Under the pieces are notes generated by a model. The model was given only the letters and a program-made list of their open reading frames with translations. It was not told the DNA's origin and ran no database searches. A stretch of DNA of 64,000 nt. It comes from Paludibacterium denitrificans (GTDB taxonomy: Bacteria; Pseudomonadota; Gammaproteobacteria; Burkholderiales; Chromobacteriaceae). A program made the position numbers and the translations under genes. Position 1 is the stretch's first letter, and every line of letters starts with the position of its first letter. Shown piece after piece: positions 32,657-44,624 of this stretch. Location: assembly GCF_009707705.1 (NCBI RefSeq), contig NZ_WLYX01000001.1:744001-808000 (forward strand), given 5' to 3'.

Positions 32657-33957
32657 ATGTTGAATCGGGAGTTTGTTCTGTCTTTTCGTGAATCCGCCCC
32701 TTACATCAACGCCTTCCGCGACAAAATTTTCGTGGTAGCCGTCAGTGGCGAAACCGTGATGGAAGGTGATTTCCATAGTCTGGCCCAGGATCTCAACCTG
32801 CTGGTCAGCCTGGGCGTTCGCATCGTGCTGGTGCATGGTATCCGCCCGCAAATCGAGGCGCTGCTCAAACGCTACGGCATTGCCCGGCTCTTTCACCGCG
32901 ACCGGCGCGTGACCGATGCGATGACGCTGGACATCGTCAAACAGGCCTCTGGTGCCACCCGCCACGACATCGAAGCCAAGCTGTCGATGGGCCTGCCCGA
33001 TTCGCCCATGCATGGCGCCCACATCCGGGTATCCGGCGGCAATTTGCTGACGGCCCGGCCACTGGGCGTGCTGGACGGCATCGACATGCAGTACACCGGT
33101 GAAGTCCGGCGCATCGACAGCGAAGCCATCCACGCCCGACTCAATGCTGGCGAGCTGGTGCTGATTTCGCCGGTGGGCTACTCGCCAACCGGCGAAGCCT
33201 TCAACCTCACCATGGAAGATGTGGCCACCCACGTCGCCACCGCGCTCAAGGCGGAAAAACTGATCTACGTGATCGAAGGCCGCGGGGTGATCAATGCCGA
33301 TGGCCGCTGCCTGAGCACGCTCACCGCGCATCAGGCGGAACAACTGTTGGCCGCCTGGCACGCTGGAAAAAGATGTCGCGGCCTATCTGCCCTACGCCGT
33401 GCGTGCCACCCGCAATGGTGTGCCGCGTGCCCACCTGATCAGCTGGAAGACGGCGCCCTGTTGGCCGAACTGTTTACCAACGGCGGCAACGGCACGATGA
33501 TCGCACGCGATCCGCTGGTAAAAGTCCGCAAGGCCAATATCGACGACATAGGCAAGATCATCAGCCTGATCCGCCCGCTGGAAGAACAGGGCATTCTGGT
33601 CAAGCGCAGCCGCGAGCATCTGGAAATGGAAATTGGCGACTTTTCCGTGGTCGAGCACGACGACAAGGTTTATGGCTGCGTGATCATGCACCCGTATCCC
33701 GAATCCAGCATGGCAGAGCTGGCCTGTCTGGCCGTGGCACCGGAAAAACGCGCTGCCGGTTTTGGCGAAATGCTGCTGCGCCATGTGGAAAGCCAAGCAC
33801 GCCAATTGGGCATGAAATCGCTGTTCGTGCTCACCACGCAAACGTCGCACTGGTTTGTCGAGCGTGGCTTCAAGGAAGCAAGGATGCCCTGCCGCCATCG
33901 CGCCAGCAACTGTATAACCTGCAACGCCGCTCCAAGGTATTCGTCAAGCCGCTATAA
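32657..33957 (+). CDS. argA: N-acetylglutamate synthase (amino-acid N-acetyltransferase)
   Basis: First step of arginine synthesis. The N-terminal amino-acid-kinase domain ([43 protein letters not shown]) is fused to a C-terminal GNAT acetyltransferase ([33 protein letters not shown]). About 433 residues. Three GCCGGC errors: 33351 (GCCTGGC, restoring Leu-Ala-Ala-Gly-Thr-Leu), 33432 (four bases lost, restoring Ser-Arg-Leu-Glu-Asp-Gly), 33874 (four bases lost, restoring Glu-Ala-Gly-Lys-Asp). Arginine probably inhibits the kinase-like domain, as in the family. Confidence 0.92.
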
Positions 33958-34060
33958 CCGCGGTTTCGGCCAACCTTGTCGGCAGCATGGTTGGAATGGC
34001 AGTCATCTCTGTGACACAATACTGCAGTATTATTTCAGCCTAACAATGCAAGGAATCGCC

Positions 34061-34335
34061 ATGGCAAGAACCGTTAATTGCGTCAAGCTGGGCCGCGAAG
34101 CAGAAGCCCTCGACTTCCCGCCGCTGCCCGGTGAGCTTGGCAAGCGCGTGTTTGAAAACGTCTCCAAAGAAGCCCCGGCAAGGCTGGCTGCGTTATCAGA
34201 CCATGCTGATCAACGAAAATCGCCTCAGCCTTGCCGATGCCCGCGCCCGCCAGTACCTGAGCCATCAACTGGAAGCCTATTTCTTTGGTCAAGGCGCAGA
34301 AACGCTAGGCGGGTTACACGCCGCCGCAAGCCTGA
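34061..34335 (+). CDS. yggX: Fe(2+)-trafficking protein YggX
   Basis: A small protein of about 91 residues linked to iron handling and protection of Fe-S clusters. [30 protein letters not shown] with its single conserved cysteine, then [25 protein letters not shown]. Breaks: about 34176, where the family has Glu-Ala-Trp-Gln-Gly but the text has two bases too many or one substituted, and 34301 (GCTAGGC for GCCGGC, restoring Thr-Pro-Ala-Gly-Tyr-Thr-Pro-Pro and the stop at 34333). An AAGGAA element precedes the ATG. Confidence 0.9.
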
Positions 34336-34350
34336 TCTGCCAGTTTGCCC

Positions 34351-34373
34351 AAGCCCTCCTCGCGAGGGCTTTT
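34351..34373 (+). terminator. Rho-independent terminator after yggX
   Basis: AGCCCTC / GAGGGCT 7-bp stem with a short CG-rich loop, followed by TTT. Confidence 0.75.
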
Positions 34374-34506
34374 GCTTATGCAAACCCGCCGCTTGCCTAA
34401 GCGGCCGGGCAAGCGCAGGATTATCCAGACAGGCGGGGCATGCGCCTCACCGGCTCTTGGCATTGATTACTTCCTTACCGTCTACGTTTATTGGCTGAAT
34501 TACCGT

Positions 34507-36556
34507 ATGTCACAACCGCACGACTTGCTACTGAACCGCGAACTGGGCCTGATCGAATTTAACCGCCGCGTGCTTGCACAGGCGGAAGATCCGCGCCTGC
34601 CACTTCTGGAACGACTCAAGTTTCTGTGCATCGTTTCCTCCAATCTGGACGAGTTCTTTGAGGTGCGCATCGCCCTGGCTCAAGGAAACCGCCCACGTCA
34701 CGCCGGAACGCATTCTGGCTGATGGCAAAACACCGGATCAGGCACTGGCCATGGTATCTGCCGCCGCTCATGCCTTGGTCCGTGAACAATACACAGTAAT
34801 GAGCGATGTGCTGTTCCCGGCCTTGCGCGAGCAGGACATCATTTTCCTGCGCCGGGCCGAATGGAGCACCCAGCAACAGGAATGGATCAGCAATTTCTTC
34901 TTCAAGGACCTGATGCCCATCCTGACGCCGATCGGACTGGACCCTTCCCATCCGTTCCCCAAGGTGCTGAACAAGTCGCTCAACTTTGCCGTCGAGCTGG
35001 AAGGCCGCGATGCCTTTGGCCGCCAGTCAGGCATCGCCATCGTGCAGGCGCCGCGCATCCTGCCGCGCGTGATCAAGCTACCGCCAGAGGTGTGCGACGG
35101 CCATCGTCATACCTTCGTGTTCCTGTCGTCCATCCTGCACTCGCATGTGCATGAATTGTTCCCGGGCATGACGGTCAAGGGCTGCTATCAGTTCCGCGTC
35201 ACCCGTAACAGTGAACTCAACGTCGAAGACGAAGACCTGAAAAACCTGCGCACCGCCTTGCAAGGCGAATTGCGCCAGCGCCAGTTTGGCGATGCCGTTC
35301 GTCTGGAAATTGCCGACACTTGCCCGCCACACATGGAGGAATTCCTGCTCACCCAGTTTGGCCTGCAACCCCGGGACGTGTACCGGGTGGATGGCCCGGT
35401 CAATCTGGTGCGCCTGATGCAATTGCCCGATCTGGTCGACCGGCCCGATTTGAAATTCCCGCCGTTCCGGCCGTCCCTGCCGGGCGTGCTGTCCAAGAAA
35501 ACCCCGCTGTTTGAGGCTATTTCCAAGGGCGATATCCTGCTGCATCACCCCTACCAGAGCTTCCAGCCGGTTATCGACCTGCTGAATCTGGTGGCTACCG
35601 ATCCTCGCGTGGTGGCGGTGAAAATGACGGTCTACCGTACCGGTACCGACTCGGTCCTGATGGACTCGCTCATTGCCGCCGCCCGCGCTTACAAGCAGGT
35701 AACGGTGGTACTGGAGCTGATGGCGCGCTTTGATGAAGAAGCCAATATCAGCTGGGCCAGCTTACTGGAAGACGCTCACGTGGTGTACGGCGTATTTGGC
35801 TACAAGGTGCACGCCAAGATGCTGATGATCGTGCGGCGCGAAGAGCACGGCCTGAAACGCTATGTGCATCTGGGCACCGGCAACTACCATCCGCGCACGG
35901 CCAGAATGTATACCGACTTTGGCCTGCTGACCTGCAATGAGCAGATCGCCAGCGACGTAAACGATATTTTCGTGCAACTGACCGGTCTGGGCCGCGCCAG
36001 CAAACTGCATTTGCTGTACCAAAGCCCGTTTACCCTGCACTCCATGGTGATGACGGCGATCCAGCGCGAGATCGAACACGCCGAAGCAAACCCGCGCAAA
36101 TCATCGCCAAGATGAACGCGCTGCTGGAACCGCAAGTCATCCATGCGCTGTATCGCGCCAGCCAGGGCGGGCGTCAAGATCCAGCTGATTGTGCGTGGCG
36201 TCTGCGCGCTGCGTCCAGGCGTGCCGGGGCTGTCGGACAACATCAGCGTACGCTCCATCGTCGGCCGCTTTCTGGAACATCCGCGCGTGTTCTACTTCTT
36301 CAATGACCGTCAGGAAGACCTGTTCATTGCCAGCGCCGACTGGATGGGCCGCAACTTCTTCCGCCGCATCGAAACCTGCGTACCGATCATCGACCCGCGC
36401 ATCAAGCGCCGGGTGATCAAGGAAGGGCTGCGCCTGTATCTGGAAGACAACGTCAATGCCCGGGAAATGCAGAGCGACGGTAGCTACCGGCGCAAGAGCA
36501 GCCGTGGCAAGGAACACTGCGCACAAAATACCCTGATGGCGGAATACAACGTCTAA
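34507..36556 (+). CDS. ppk1: Polyphosphate kinase 1
   Basis: Makes polyphosphate from ATP. The four-domain protein of about 683 residues begins [21 protein letters not shown], contains [23 protein letters not shown], and the catalytic region [15 protein letters not shown]...[20 protein letters not shown], where one of the conserved histidines is autophosphorylated. ATG 34507 chosen (MSQPHDLL). Breaks: about 34676, 36085 (four bases lost from GCCGGC, restoring Glu-Ala-Gly-Lys-Pro-Ala) and 36168 (extra G). Confidence 0.93.
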
Positions 36557-36580
36557 CGGTTTCGGCCAACCCTGTTCCCG

Positions 36581-36629
36581 ACACCCGCTTGCCCCCGGCT
36601 CCGGCCGTGGTGCACGCGGGTGTTGTTTT
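36581..36629 (+). terminator. Long-loop hairpin after ppk
   Basis: ACACCCGC pairs with GCGGGTGT across a 27-base loop and is followed by TGTTTT. A single uptake-like 10-mer (36561-36570) lies just before it. Confidence 0.5.
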
Positions 36630-36740
36630 ATGTAGTTCCCTGTAAAGAAGCCGCGCAGGCCGATAGCAACAACCGCCGCGAAGGCAGCGCCATTTGGTAG
36701 AATGCCGCCATCTTCAAGCTGCAATCTGTATGGAACCTCT

Positions 36741-38410
<1,670 letters not shown>

Positions 38411-38424
38411 GCGCATCCCCCCTA

Positions 38425-38463
38425 TTTCGGCCAACCTTGCTCGTCAGGGTTGGCCGAAATTGT
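38425..38463 (+). terminator. Uptake-motif inverted pair forming the ettA terminator
   Basis: TTTCGGCCAACC (38425-38436) and GGTTGGCCGAAA (38448-38459) give a perfect 12-bp stem with an 11-base loop, then TTGTTTTT. It starts 15 bases after the ettA stop and is the clearest terminator-like use of the repeated motif. Confidence 0.85.
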
Positions 38464-38465
38464 TT

Positions 38466-38883
38466 TTCCGCCACATTTTTGCCACAGCTATTTTCAGCCT
38501 GCTTCCAGCCCTATTTTCAATAAGGTCATTGTAACAAACCTGTCAGCAATGCCTGCGGCGCCATCCCGCCAGCACTATTCCCTCTCTCAAGCATGGTTAA
38601 GGTTTGCTCGGTAAATTTCCCGCACAGCACGCCTATCCTCACAAATAAATTCATATGTCATTTTAAATAATGTCATAAATAACCGGATTTTTTCTTTACA
38701 TATCAAGGCATCTATCTTTATCGAAACGAAAATTGAATTAGAGATCCAGTGAGAAAATTTGCATGCTACATACCATAATGACTAAGACATGAGCACGCAC
38801 CGGATTAGCGCTACGTGCCGCTCGGGATATTAATTTTTGCCAAGGTTCTGCCGCACAACCGGCAACGAGATGGAGTCGGCTTA
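38466..38883. other. AT-rich intergenic region before PAS-GGDEF gene
   Basis: No convincing gene. Bases 38640-38780 are strikingly AT-rich compared with the window and include several TATAAT-like words, so a promoter for the downstream gene is likely here. No regulator site is recognised with confidence. Confidence 0.45.
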
Positions 38884-40650
38884 GTGAAATTTTGGACTGT
38901 ATGGTCAGGCTGGACACGCCATATCCGGCGTCTACCACGCGTCAGACGCCAGCGGAACCAACCCGGGGCTGACTGGCTGGACAGCAGCCCCAACCCGCTG
39001 ATTGTCATCCGGCCAGATGGCGGCATCCATTACATCAACCCCGCCGCGCAACACCTGCTCGGCTATGGTGGGACATCCCTGCTCGGCGCTTCACTACAGC
39101 GCATCTTGCCCAGTACCGGCGAAGGCGATATTCCGCTATTGCAAATGCTGTTTTCCCATCGCAGCCAGCGCCCTGATGGCTGCATGGGGCTGCGCCAGAT
39201 GATTTGCCACGATGGCCGCAGCATCATGATGCTGATTGATGCTGTCGCCCTGCCCGATAATCTGGTCATGCTGGTGCCACGCCAGCCCTCGCAGCTCTAT
39301 CCCGATCTGTCGCAACACTATTTGGCCAACCGTCTGCTCAAATCGACCAACCTCGGCGAGGTCGGCATTGGAACCTGGATTCTGCACATGGATAGCGGTG
39401 AACTGGTGTGGAGCGAGGAAATGCACCAGTTGTTCGGCACCCACCCCGCGTCGTTTCCGGCAACGCTGGAGGCCTATTACGAATGCATCCACCCGGAAGA
39501 CCGGGACGATGTGCGCTTTGCTCTGGAGCAGCACACCCACGGCAACCAACCGTTTGACCTCGAATACCGCGTCGTGCGCGGCGACGGCAGCATCCGCTAC
39601 ATGCTGGAGCGCAACCACATTCACCGTCGCCCCAATGGCAGCATCGATCACCTGTGGGGCACCGTCGCCGACATGACCGTGTTCCGCGAACTACAGGAAC
39701 AACTCAGCCTGTCGCAACTGGTGGTGGAATACTGCTCGGAAGGCGTGGCGATCATGAACGAATCGTTCGACTGGACCTTCGTCAACCCGGCGCTATGTGA
39801 CATGACCGGCCTCAGCCGCGAAATGCTGCAACGCTCGCCCCCCATCTTCCTGCACCCACAAACCCATCAGCCGCTACAGTTGGCCGAAATGCTGCCCATG
39901 CTGATCAGCCATGGCGGCTTCTGGCAGGGAGAACTGGGCATTGCCCGCGCCGATGGCTATCTGCCGGTGCTCGCCTCACTCTCGGTGGCACACAGCAACC
40001 CGGGGCTGGAAGGCAAATACTATATCTGGACCTGCACCGACATCACACCAATCAAGGTCTACGAACGTCAGCTAACCGAGATGGCGTTTTATGATTCGCT
40101 CACCGGACTGGCCAATCGCACCTTGCTCAATGACCGGCTACAACAGGCACTGCATCACGCACGCCGGAAAAGGAAGGACTGGCACTGGCGTTCATCGACC
40201 TCAACGGCTTTAAAAACATCAATGACAGTTTCGGCCATGCCGCTCGGCGATGCACTGCTCAAGGAAGTCGCCTTGCGGCTGAAAGATGCCGTACGTGACT
40301 GCGATACCGTCGGACGCTGGGGCGGCGATGAATTCGCCATTCTGCTTCCCGACTGCCGCGGGCGCGAAGACGCCCTGACACTGGTGCAGCGCCTGCTATC
40401 CAGTTGTCGGCTCACGCGGGCCCATGTGCGCGGCGACATGCAGGTATCGGCCAGCATTGGCGTCGTGCACTACCCGGAACACGGGGCCGACCCATCCGGG
40501 CTAATTCAACAAGCCGACCAGGCCATGTATAACGCCAAACAATACGGTCAGGGCGTAGTCTGGATTTATGGAGAAACCCAACCTGCCTATGTGCAGGAAC
40601 AACGTTGCGCCCGTGCCAACAGGCGCGCGGATGCGCCACCACAGCGCTGA
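38884..40650 (+). CDS. Diguanylate cyclase with three PAS sensor domains
   Basis: Three PAS-type domains (around NPLIVIRPDGGIHYINPAAQHLLGY; GIGTWILHMDSGELVWSEEMHQLFG with HPEDRDDVRFALE, a PAS_3 type; and GVAIMNESFDWTFVNPALCDMTG) precede a GGDEF domain (YDSLTGLANRTLLNDRLQQAL, GRWGGDEFAILLPD). It probably makes cyclic di-GMP in response to an internal cue. GTG 38884 is chosen because GGAG precedes it; GTG 38815 is in frame upstream. Breaks: 40170 (A run one short) and 40246 (GCTCGGC for GCCGGC, restoring His-Ala-Ala-Gly-Asp). An RxxD inhibitory site before GGDEF is not evident. Confidence 0.88.
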   Translation: MKFWTVWSGWTRHIRRLPRVRRQRNQPGADWLDSSPNPLIVIRPDGGIHYINPAAQHLLGYGGTSLLGASLQRILPSTGEGDIPLLQMLFSHRSQRPDGCMGLRQMICHDGRSIMMLIDAVALPDNLVMLVPRQPSQLYPDLSQHYLANRLLKSTNLGEVGIGTWILHMDSGELVWSEEMHQLFGTHPASFPATLEAYYECIHPEDRDDVRFALEQHTHGNQPFDLEYRVVRGDGSIRYMLERNHIHRRPNGSIDHLWGTVADMTVFRELQEQLSLSQLVVEYCSEGVAIMNESFDWTFVNPALCDMTGLSREMLQRSPPIFLHPQTHQPLQLAEMLPMLISHGGFWQGELGIARADGYLPVLASLSVAHSNPGLEGKYYIWTCTDITPIKVYERQLTEMAFYDSLTGLANRTLLNDRLQQALHHARRKRKDWHWRSSTSTALKTSMTVSAMPLGDALLKEVALRLKDAVRDCDTVGRWGGDEFAILLPDCRGREDALTLVQRLLSSCRLTRAHVRGDMQVSASIGVVHYPEHGADPSGLIQQADQAMYNAKQYGQGVVWIYGETQPAYVQEQRCARANRRADAPPQR

Positions 40651-40765
40651 GAGATGGCTTGGCAGCTGGCGCCAAGCCTGACGTACTCATCATAAATATT
40701 GCAGAACTGCCCATTTTGGGCGAGCATGATTTAAAACTATTCCAACATAAATGATGGATGCTCTT

Positions 40766-41498
40766 ATGTGGCAACGCCTGACGCGGACGTTATTCAGTGG
40801 TATATGGCTGGCCTTGGTACCACTTGCCGTGCAGGCAGCCCCCAAGGTCGTCACCATCGCCTTTGGCGAATCCATGCCGCCCTACGTGATTCAAGAAAGC
40901 AACAGCGGGCTGGAAATGGATATCGTCCGGGCCGCGCTGAAGGCACAAGGCTACGATCTGACACCGGTCTATTACTCACAGGCGCGGTTACGCCTTGGGC
41001 TACGCTCTTCCCGCGTGGATGGCATCGCCACCGTCAATGACGTACCCGGCAACCTGTCCGACATCTACATCCGTTACGAGGATGTGGCCATTACCTTGGC
41101 GGAGCGCCATCTTTTGCTGCGCTCCATTGATGACCTCGCACACTACCGCGTACTCGGCTTTCCCCAAGCGGCGCATTATCTGGGAAAGCGGTATTACGCC
41201 ATGGCGCAGCGCAACCCCAACTATAGCGAACCGCCCAATCAACTGGACCAGAACCGCCTGCTCTACCATAACGCCGCCGACGTCGTAGTAGCCGACCGCC
41301 GCATTTACCACTGGATGGATCGCCAGCTGCAGCAGGTCTACAATGAACGACCGCGTCCGGTGGAAGAACACGCCTTGTTCATGCGCGTGCCCTATCGGGT
41401 TGTTTTCCGCTCCGCCACCGTGCGTGATGCCTTCAACAGCCTTGCGCACCATACAGAAAAACGGCCAGTACGCCCAAATCCTGAACCATTACCCGTGA
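40766..41498 (+). CDS. Periplasmic solute-binding protein (SBP_bac_3, amino-acid type)
   Basis: Signal peptide (LFSGIWLALVPLAVQAAP), then VVTIAFGESMPPYVIQESNSGLEMDIVRAALKAQGYDLTPVYYSQARLRLGLRSSRVDGIA, the typical first lobe of family-3 binding proteins. About 243 residues. No permease or ATPase gene lies nearby, so a sensory role beside the cyclase gene is possible. A break at about 41433 (two bases lost in ACAGCCTTGCG); repair gives Leu-Arg-Thr-Ile-Gln-Lys-Asn-Gly-Gln-Tyr and a stop at 41496. ATGs at 40751 and 40754 are alternative starts. Confidence 0.78.
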
Positions 41499-41561
41499 TG
41501 CCCAGTCACAGCGCCGTAACCATTCGGCCAACCCCGGCATTGCCATCCATATAGACACATC

Positions 41562-42778
41562 GTGAACCGTTACCTGTTACCCAGCCTGATCCTGACCGGC
41601 ACCACGGCCGGTTGTGCCACTTCCTTACCACAACCAGCACAACCGGTTTCTGCTCCGGTCGCCAGCACACCAGCCGAAGCCATCATCCTGCCCCCCGCAG
41701 AAATCGAGGCCCCCACTCCGCCCGTGGTCGTTCCCACCCCGACGGCCCCCAAACCTGTCGTCATCACGGAACAACAAGGCTTGGCAGATTCTGGACAAGA
41801 CCCTGCCGCCACGCATTGCCGACCGCAAGGGCTGGTCAACCGACATCTTCAATGCCTTCAAATACCTCAAGCTGCCGTATACCCGTGAAAATTTCTGTGC
41901 CGTCAACGCCGTGATCGAACAGGAATCAAGCTGGCAATCCGATCCGGGCGTACCCAATCTGCCCGCCATCGTCTGGGGAAAAATTGCGGAAAAAGCACAC
42001 CGTTACCTGATCCCGCTGCCAGTCGTCAAAGCCGGTTTGATGAAAACCTCGCCCAACGGCAAGAGTTACAAGGAACGCATAGACCATCTGCGCACCGAAC
42101 GGGAGATGAATGATCTGTTCGAAGACATGAACAGTGAAGCCAAAAAACTGGGCCTGCCCGCCGAGAAGAGCAACCCGATCCGGACCGGCGGCCCGATGCA
42201 GGTCAGCGTCGAATTTGCCACCGCACACGTACAGGTCTGGCCCTACCCCTATCCACGCCGCAGTATCCGGCAAGAAGTCTTCACCCGCCGCGGCGGGGTG
42301 TATTTTGGCAGCGCCATCCTGTTACAGTATCCGGCCCCCTACACACAAATGCTGTACCGCTTTGCCGACTTCAATGCCGGTCGCTACAGCAGTCGCAATG
42401 CGGCCTTCCAGGGCTGCCGTCGAAAAACTGGGTGGGCGCAGGCTATCGCTGGATGGTGACCTGCTCAGCTACCAGAATGGCCGCCCCGCTGCCAGCACAA
42501 CCGAGCAAGCCCTGCTCGCGCTTGCGGGCCGCTTGGGCATGAGCAGTGGCGAGATCCAGCGTGACCTGAAACTGGAAAAATTTGCCGGATTCAGCCAAAC
42601 CACGCTGTACCGGAAAGTGTTTGCCTTGGCCGATCAGCGTCTGGGGCGCCCGGCTCCACGTGCCATCCTGCCGCAGATCGATCTGAAAAGTCCCAAGATC
42701 ACGCGCAAGCTCACCACCGAATGGTTCGCCAAACGTGTCGAAGGACGCTACGAAAACTGTCTGGCACGTTCGAGATAA
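41562..42778 (+). CDS. DUF1615-family lipoprotein
   Basis: The GTG start gives a lipoprotein signal with the lipobox Thr-Ala-Gly-Cys at residues 15-18, then a Pro/Ala/Thr-rich linker. The conserved region WSTDIFNAFKYLKLPYTRENFCAVNAVIEQESSWQSDP holds Glu-Gln-Glu-Ser-Ser, reminiscent of lytic transglycosylase-like folds; YGRYSSRNAAFQ-type and RPAPRAILPQIDLKSPKITRKLTTEWFA segments follow. About 405 residues. Breaks: 41778 and 42409 (one base too many each). Function unknown; a cell-wall role is an inference. Confidence 0.72.
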
Positions 42779-42860
42779 AAATTGGACAAACTACGCCAGT
42801 GGATAGCCTACCGCCGTGGCCTCCGCGCCGGACTCTTTGCCAAAGAAAGAGCCTGAACGC

Positions 42861-42891
42861 AAAAAGCCCAGCACTGTGTGCTGGGCTTTTT
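42861..42891. terminator. Bidirectional terminator between lipoprotein gene and tRNA cluster
   Basis: AAAAAGCCCAGCAC / GTGCTGGGCTTTTT, a perfect 14-bp stem with a three-base loop and T runs on both strands. It can end both the plus-strand lipoprotein transcript and the minus-strand tRNA transcript. Confidence 0.92.
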
Positions 42892-42900
42892 GGTAAATCT

Positions 42901-42976
42901 TGGCGTCCCCACGGGGATTCGAACCCCGGTTACCGCCGTGAAAGGGCGATGTCCTAGGCCTCTAGACGATGGGGAC
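42901..42976 (-). tRNA. tRNA-Glu (anticodon TTC)
   Basis: The reverse complement begins GTCCCCATCGTCTAGAGG and has the anticodon loop CCTTTCA giving TTC, the T arm GGGGTTCGAATCCCC, and encoded CCA (42901-42903). Last in transcription order of a three-tRNA cluster. Confidence 0.94.
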
Positions 42977-42979
42977 AGC

Positions 42980-43056
42980 TGGTGCACCCGGAGCGATTCG
43001 AACGCCCGACCCTCTGGTTCGTAGCCAGATACTCTATCCAACTGAGCTACGGGTGC
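42980..43056 (-). tRNA. tRNA-Arg (anticodon ACG)
   Basis: The reverse complement begins GCACCCGTAGCTCAGTTGG. The anticodon stem is CTGGCTACGAACCAG with ACG, and the T arm contains GTTCGAATC. CCA is encoded. Three bases separate it from tRNA-Glu. Confidence 0.93.
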
Positions 43057-43062
43057 GGTGAC

Positions 43063-43156
43063 TGGCGGAGAAAGAGGGATTCGAACCCTCGATACAGGTT
43101 TAAGCCCGTATGCTTCCTTAGCAGGGAAGTGCCTTCGACCTCTCGGCCATTTCTCC
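43063..43156 (-). tRNA. tRNA-Ser (anticodon GCT)
   Basis: A long-variable-arm tRNA of about 94 bases: GGAGAAATGGCCGAGAGG at the 5' end, anticodon loop CTGCTAA giving GCT, a variable stem ATACGGG / CCTGTAT, T arm GGGTTCGAATCCC, and CCA. First of the tRNA cluster. Confidence 0.93.
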
Positions 43157-43216
43157 GTCGTCAGAGAACCGCAATACTAATAACTGCGGCGCTCTGTGTC
43201 AAGCATTAACTAGCAA

Positions 43217-44445
43217 TCAGGCCGCGTGATCCAGCCCAAATGCCTTGTGCAACACGCGCACGGCCAGTTCCAGATACTTTTCGTCGATCAGCACCGACAC
43301 CTTGATCTCGGAAGTCGAGATCATCTGGATGTTGATGCCCTCTTCGGCCAACGTGCGGAACATGGTGGAAGCCACGCCGCAGTGCGAACGCATGCCGACA
43401 CCGACGATGGACACCTTGGCCACTTTTTCGTCGGAATCCAGCTTGGCGGCGCCAACGTGAGTCTGTACGTCACGCAGAATGCCAAAGGTACGTTGCGCTT
43501 CGCCACGCGGAACGGTGAAGGAGAAATCGGTGGTACCGTTGTCGCCCACGTTCTGGATGATCATGTCGACTTCGATGTTGGCATCGGAGATCGGGCCCGA
43601 GGATCTGGTAGGCAATGCCCGGCTTATCCGGTACGCCTTTGACATTGATACGGGCTTCGCTGCGGTCAAATGCAATGCCTGCAACCGGGGCTTTTTCCAT
43701 ATTTTCATCTTCCTCGAACGTAATCAGCGTACCTTCACCCTCCTCCCCGGAAACTGGAGAGCACACGCAACCGAACCTTGTATTTCCCCGCAAATTCTAC
43801 CGAGCGGATTTGCAGCACCTTGGAACCCAGACTGGCCATCTCAAGCATTTCTTCAAAAGTAATGGTCTTGAGACGACGGGCTTCGGGCACCACGCGCGGG
43901 TCGGTGGTGTAAACGCCATCAACGTCGGTGTAAATCTGGCATTCGTCCGCTTTCAACGCTGCGGCAAGGGCGACGGCCGACGTATCCGAACCACCACGAC
44001 CCAGCGTGGTGATATTGCCGTTTTCGTCCACGCCCTGAAAACCAGCGACGATCACGACGCGACCGGCCGTCAGGTCGGCACGCATGGCGTCTTCGTCGAT
44101 GGACTGGATGCGCGCTTTGGTGTGGGCATCGTCAGTGGTTACCTTCACCTGCCAGCCGCAGTAGCTCTTGGCATCGACGCCGATGTTCTTCAGCGCCATC
44201 GCCAACAGGCCGATGGTGACCTGTTCGCCGGTGGAGATGATCACGTCCAGCTCACGCGGATCGGGATAGTCTTGAATGTCTTTGGCCAAGCCGATGAGGC
44301 GGTTGGTTTCGCCACTCATGGCAGAAACCACAACTACCACATCATGACCCTGCGCTTTCCATTTGGCGACACGGCGGGCCACATTCTTGATGCGATCGGT
44401 GGTGCCCACCGATGTCCCGCCGTACTTCTGTACGATGAGTGCCAT
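43217..44445 (-). CDS. lysC: Aspartate kinase (monofunctional, lysine/threonine-type)
   Basis: Starts the lysine-threonine-methionine branch. N-terminal [23 protein letters not shown] (the KYGGTS motif), [30 protein letters not shown], then two ACT domains ([40 protein letters not shown]). About 409 residues. Breaks: about 43745 (a G run or C missing before GAGGAGGGT) and about 43602 (an extra G in GGGCCCGAGGATC). Homoserine dehydrogenase and threonine synthase of the same pathway lie 10 kb away. Confidence 0.93.
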
Positions 44446-44624
44446 GCTTGCTTCTTATATACAAAGGGTTGAAATGTCGAACACCGATTCTGTCCATATC
44501 TTGGCAAGAAATGCAAGGCCGTTGTTGGACAATGACCCACTTAATTGATGCAGCGCAGTACCGTCACGCCTGTCACCTAAAAAGTTGCACGACCTCCAGC
44601 CCCCGGCAAGGTTGGCCGAAACCG

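Noticed and set aside
42782-42856. A 24-codon open frame from a TTG just after the DUF1615 gene.
   Set aside because: It has a weak start, no ribosome site and no recognised relative, and could be a chance frame before the terminator.
43063-43156. GGTTTAAGCC in the variable arm of tRNA-Ser as another GCCGGC scar.
   Set aside because: The variable stem pairs well as written and the loop is plausible, so no repair is needed.
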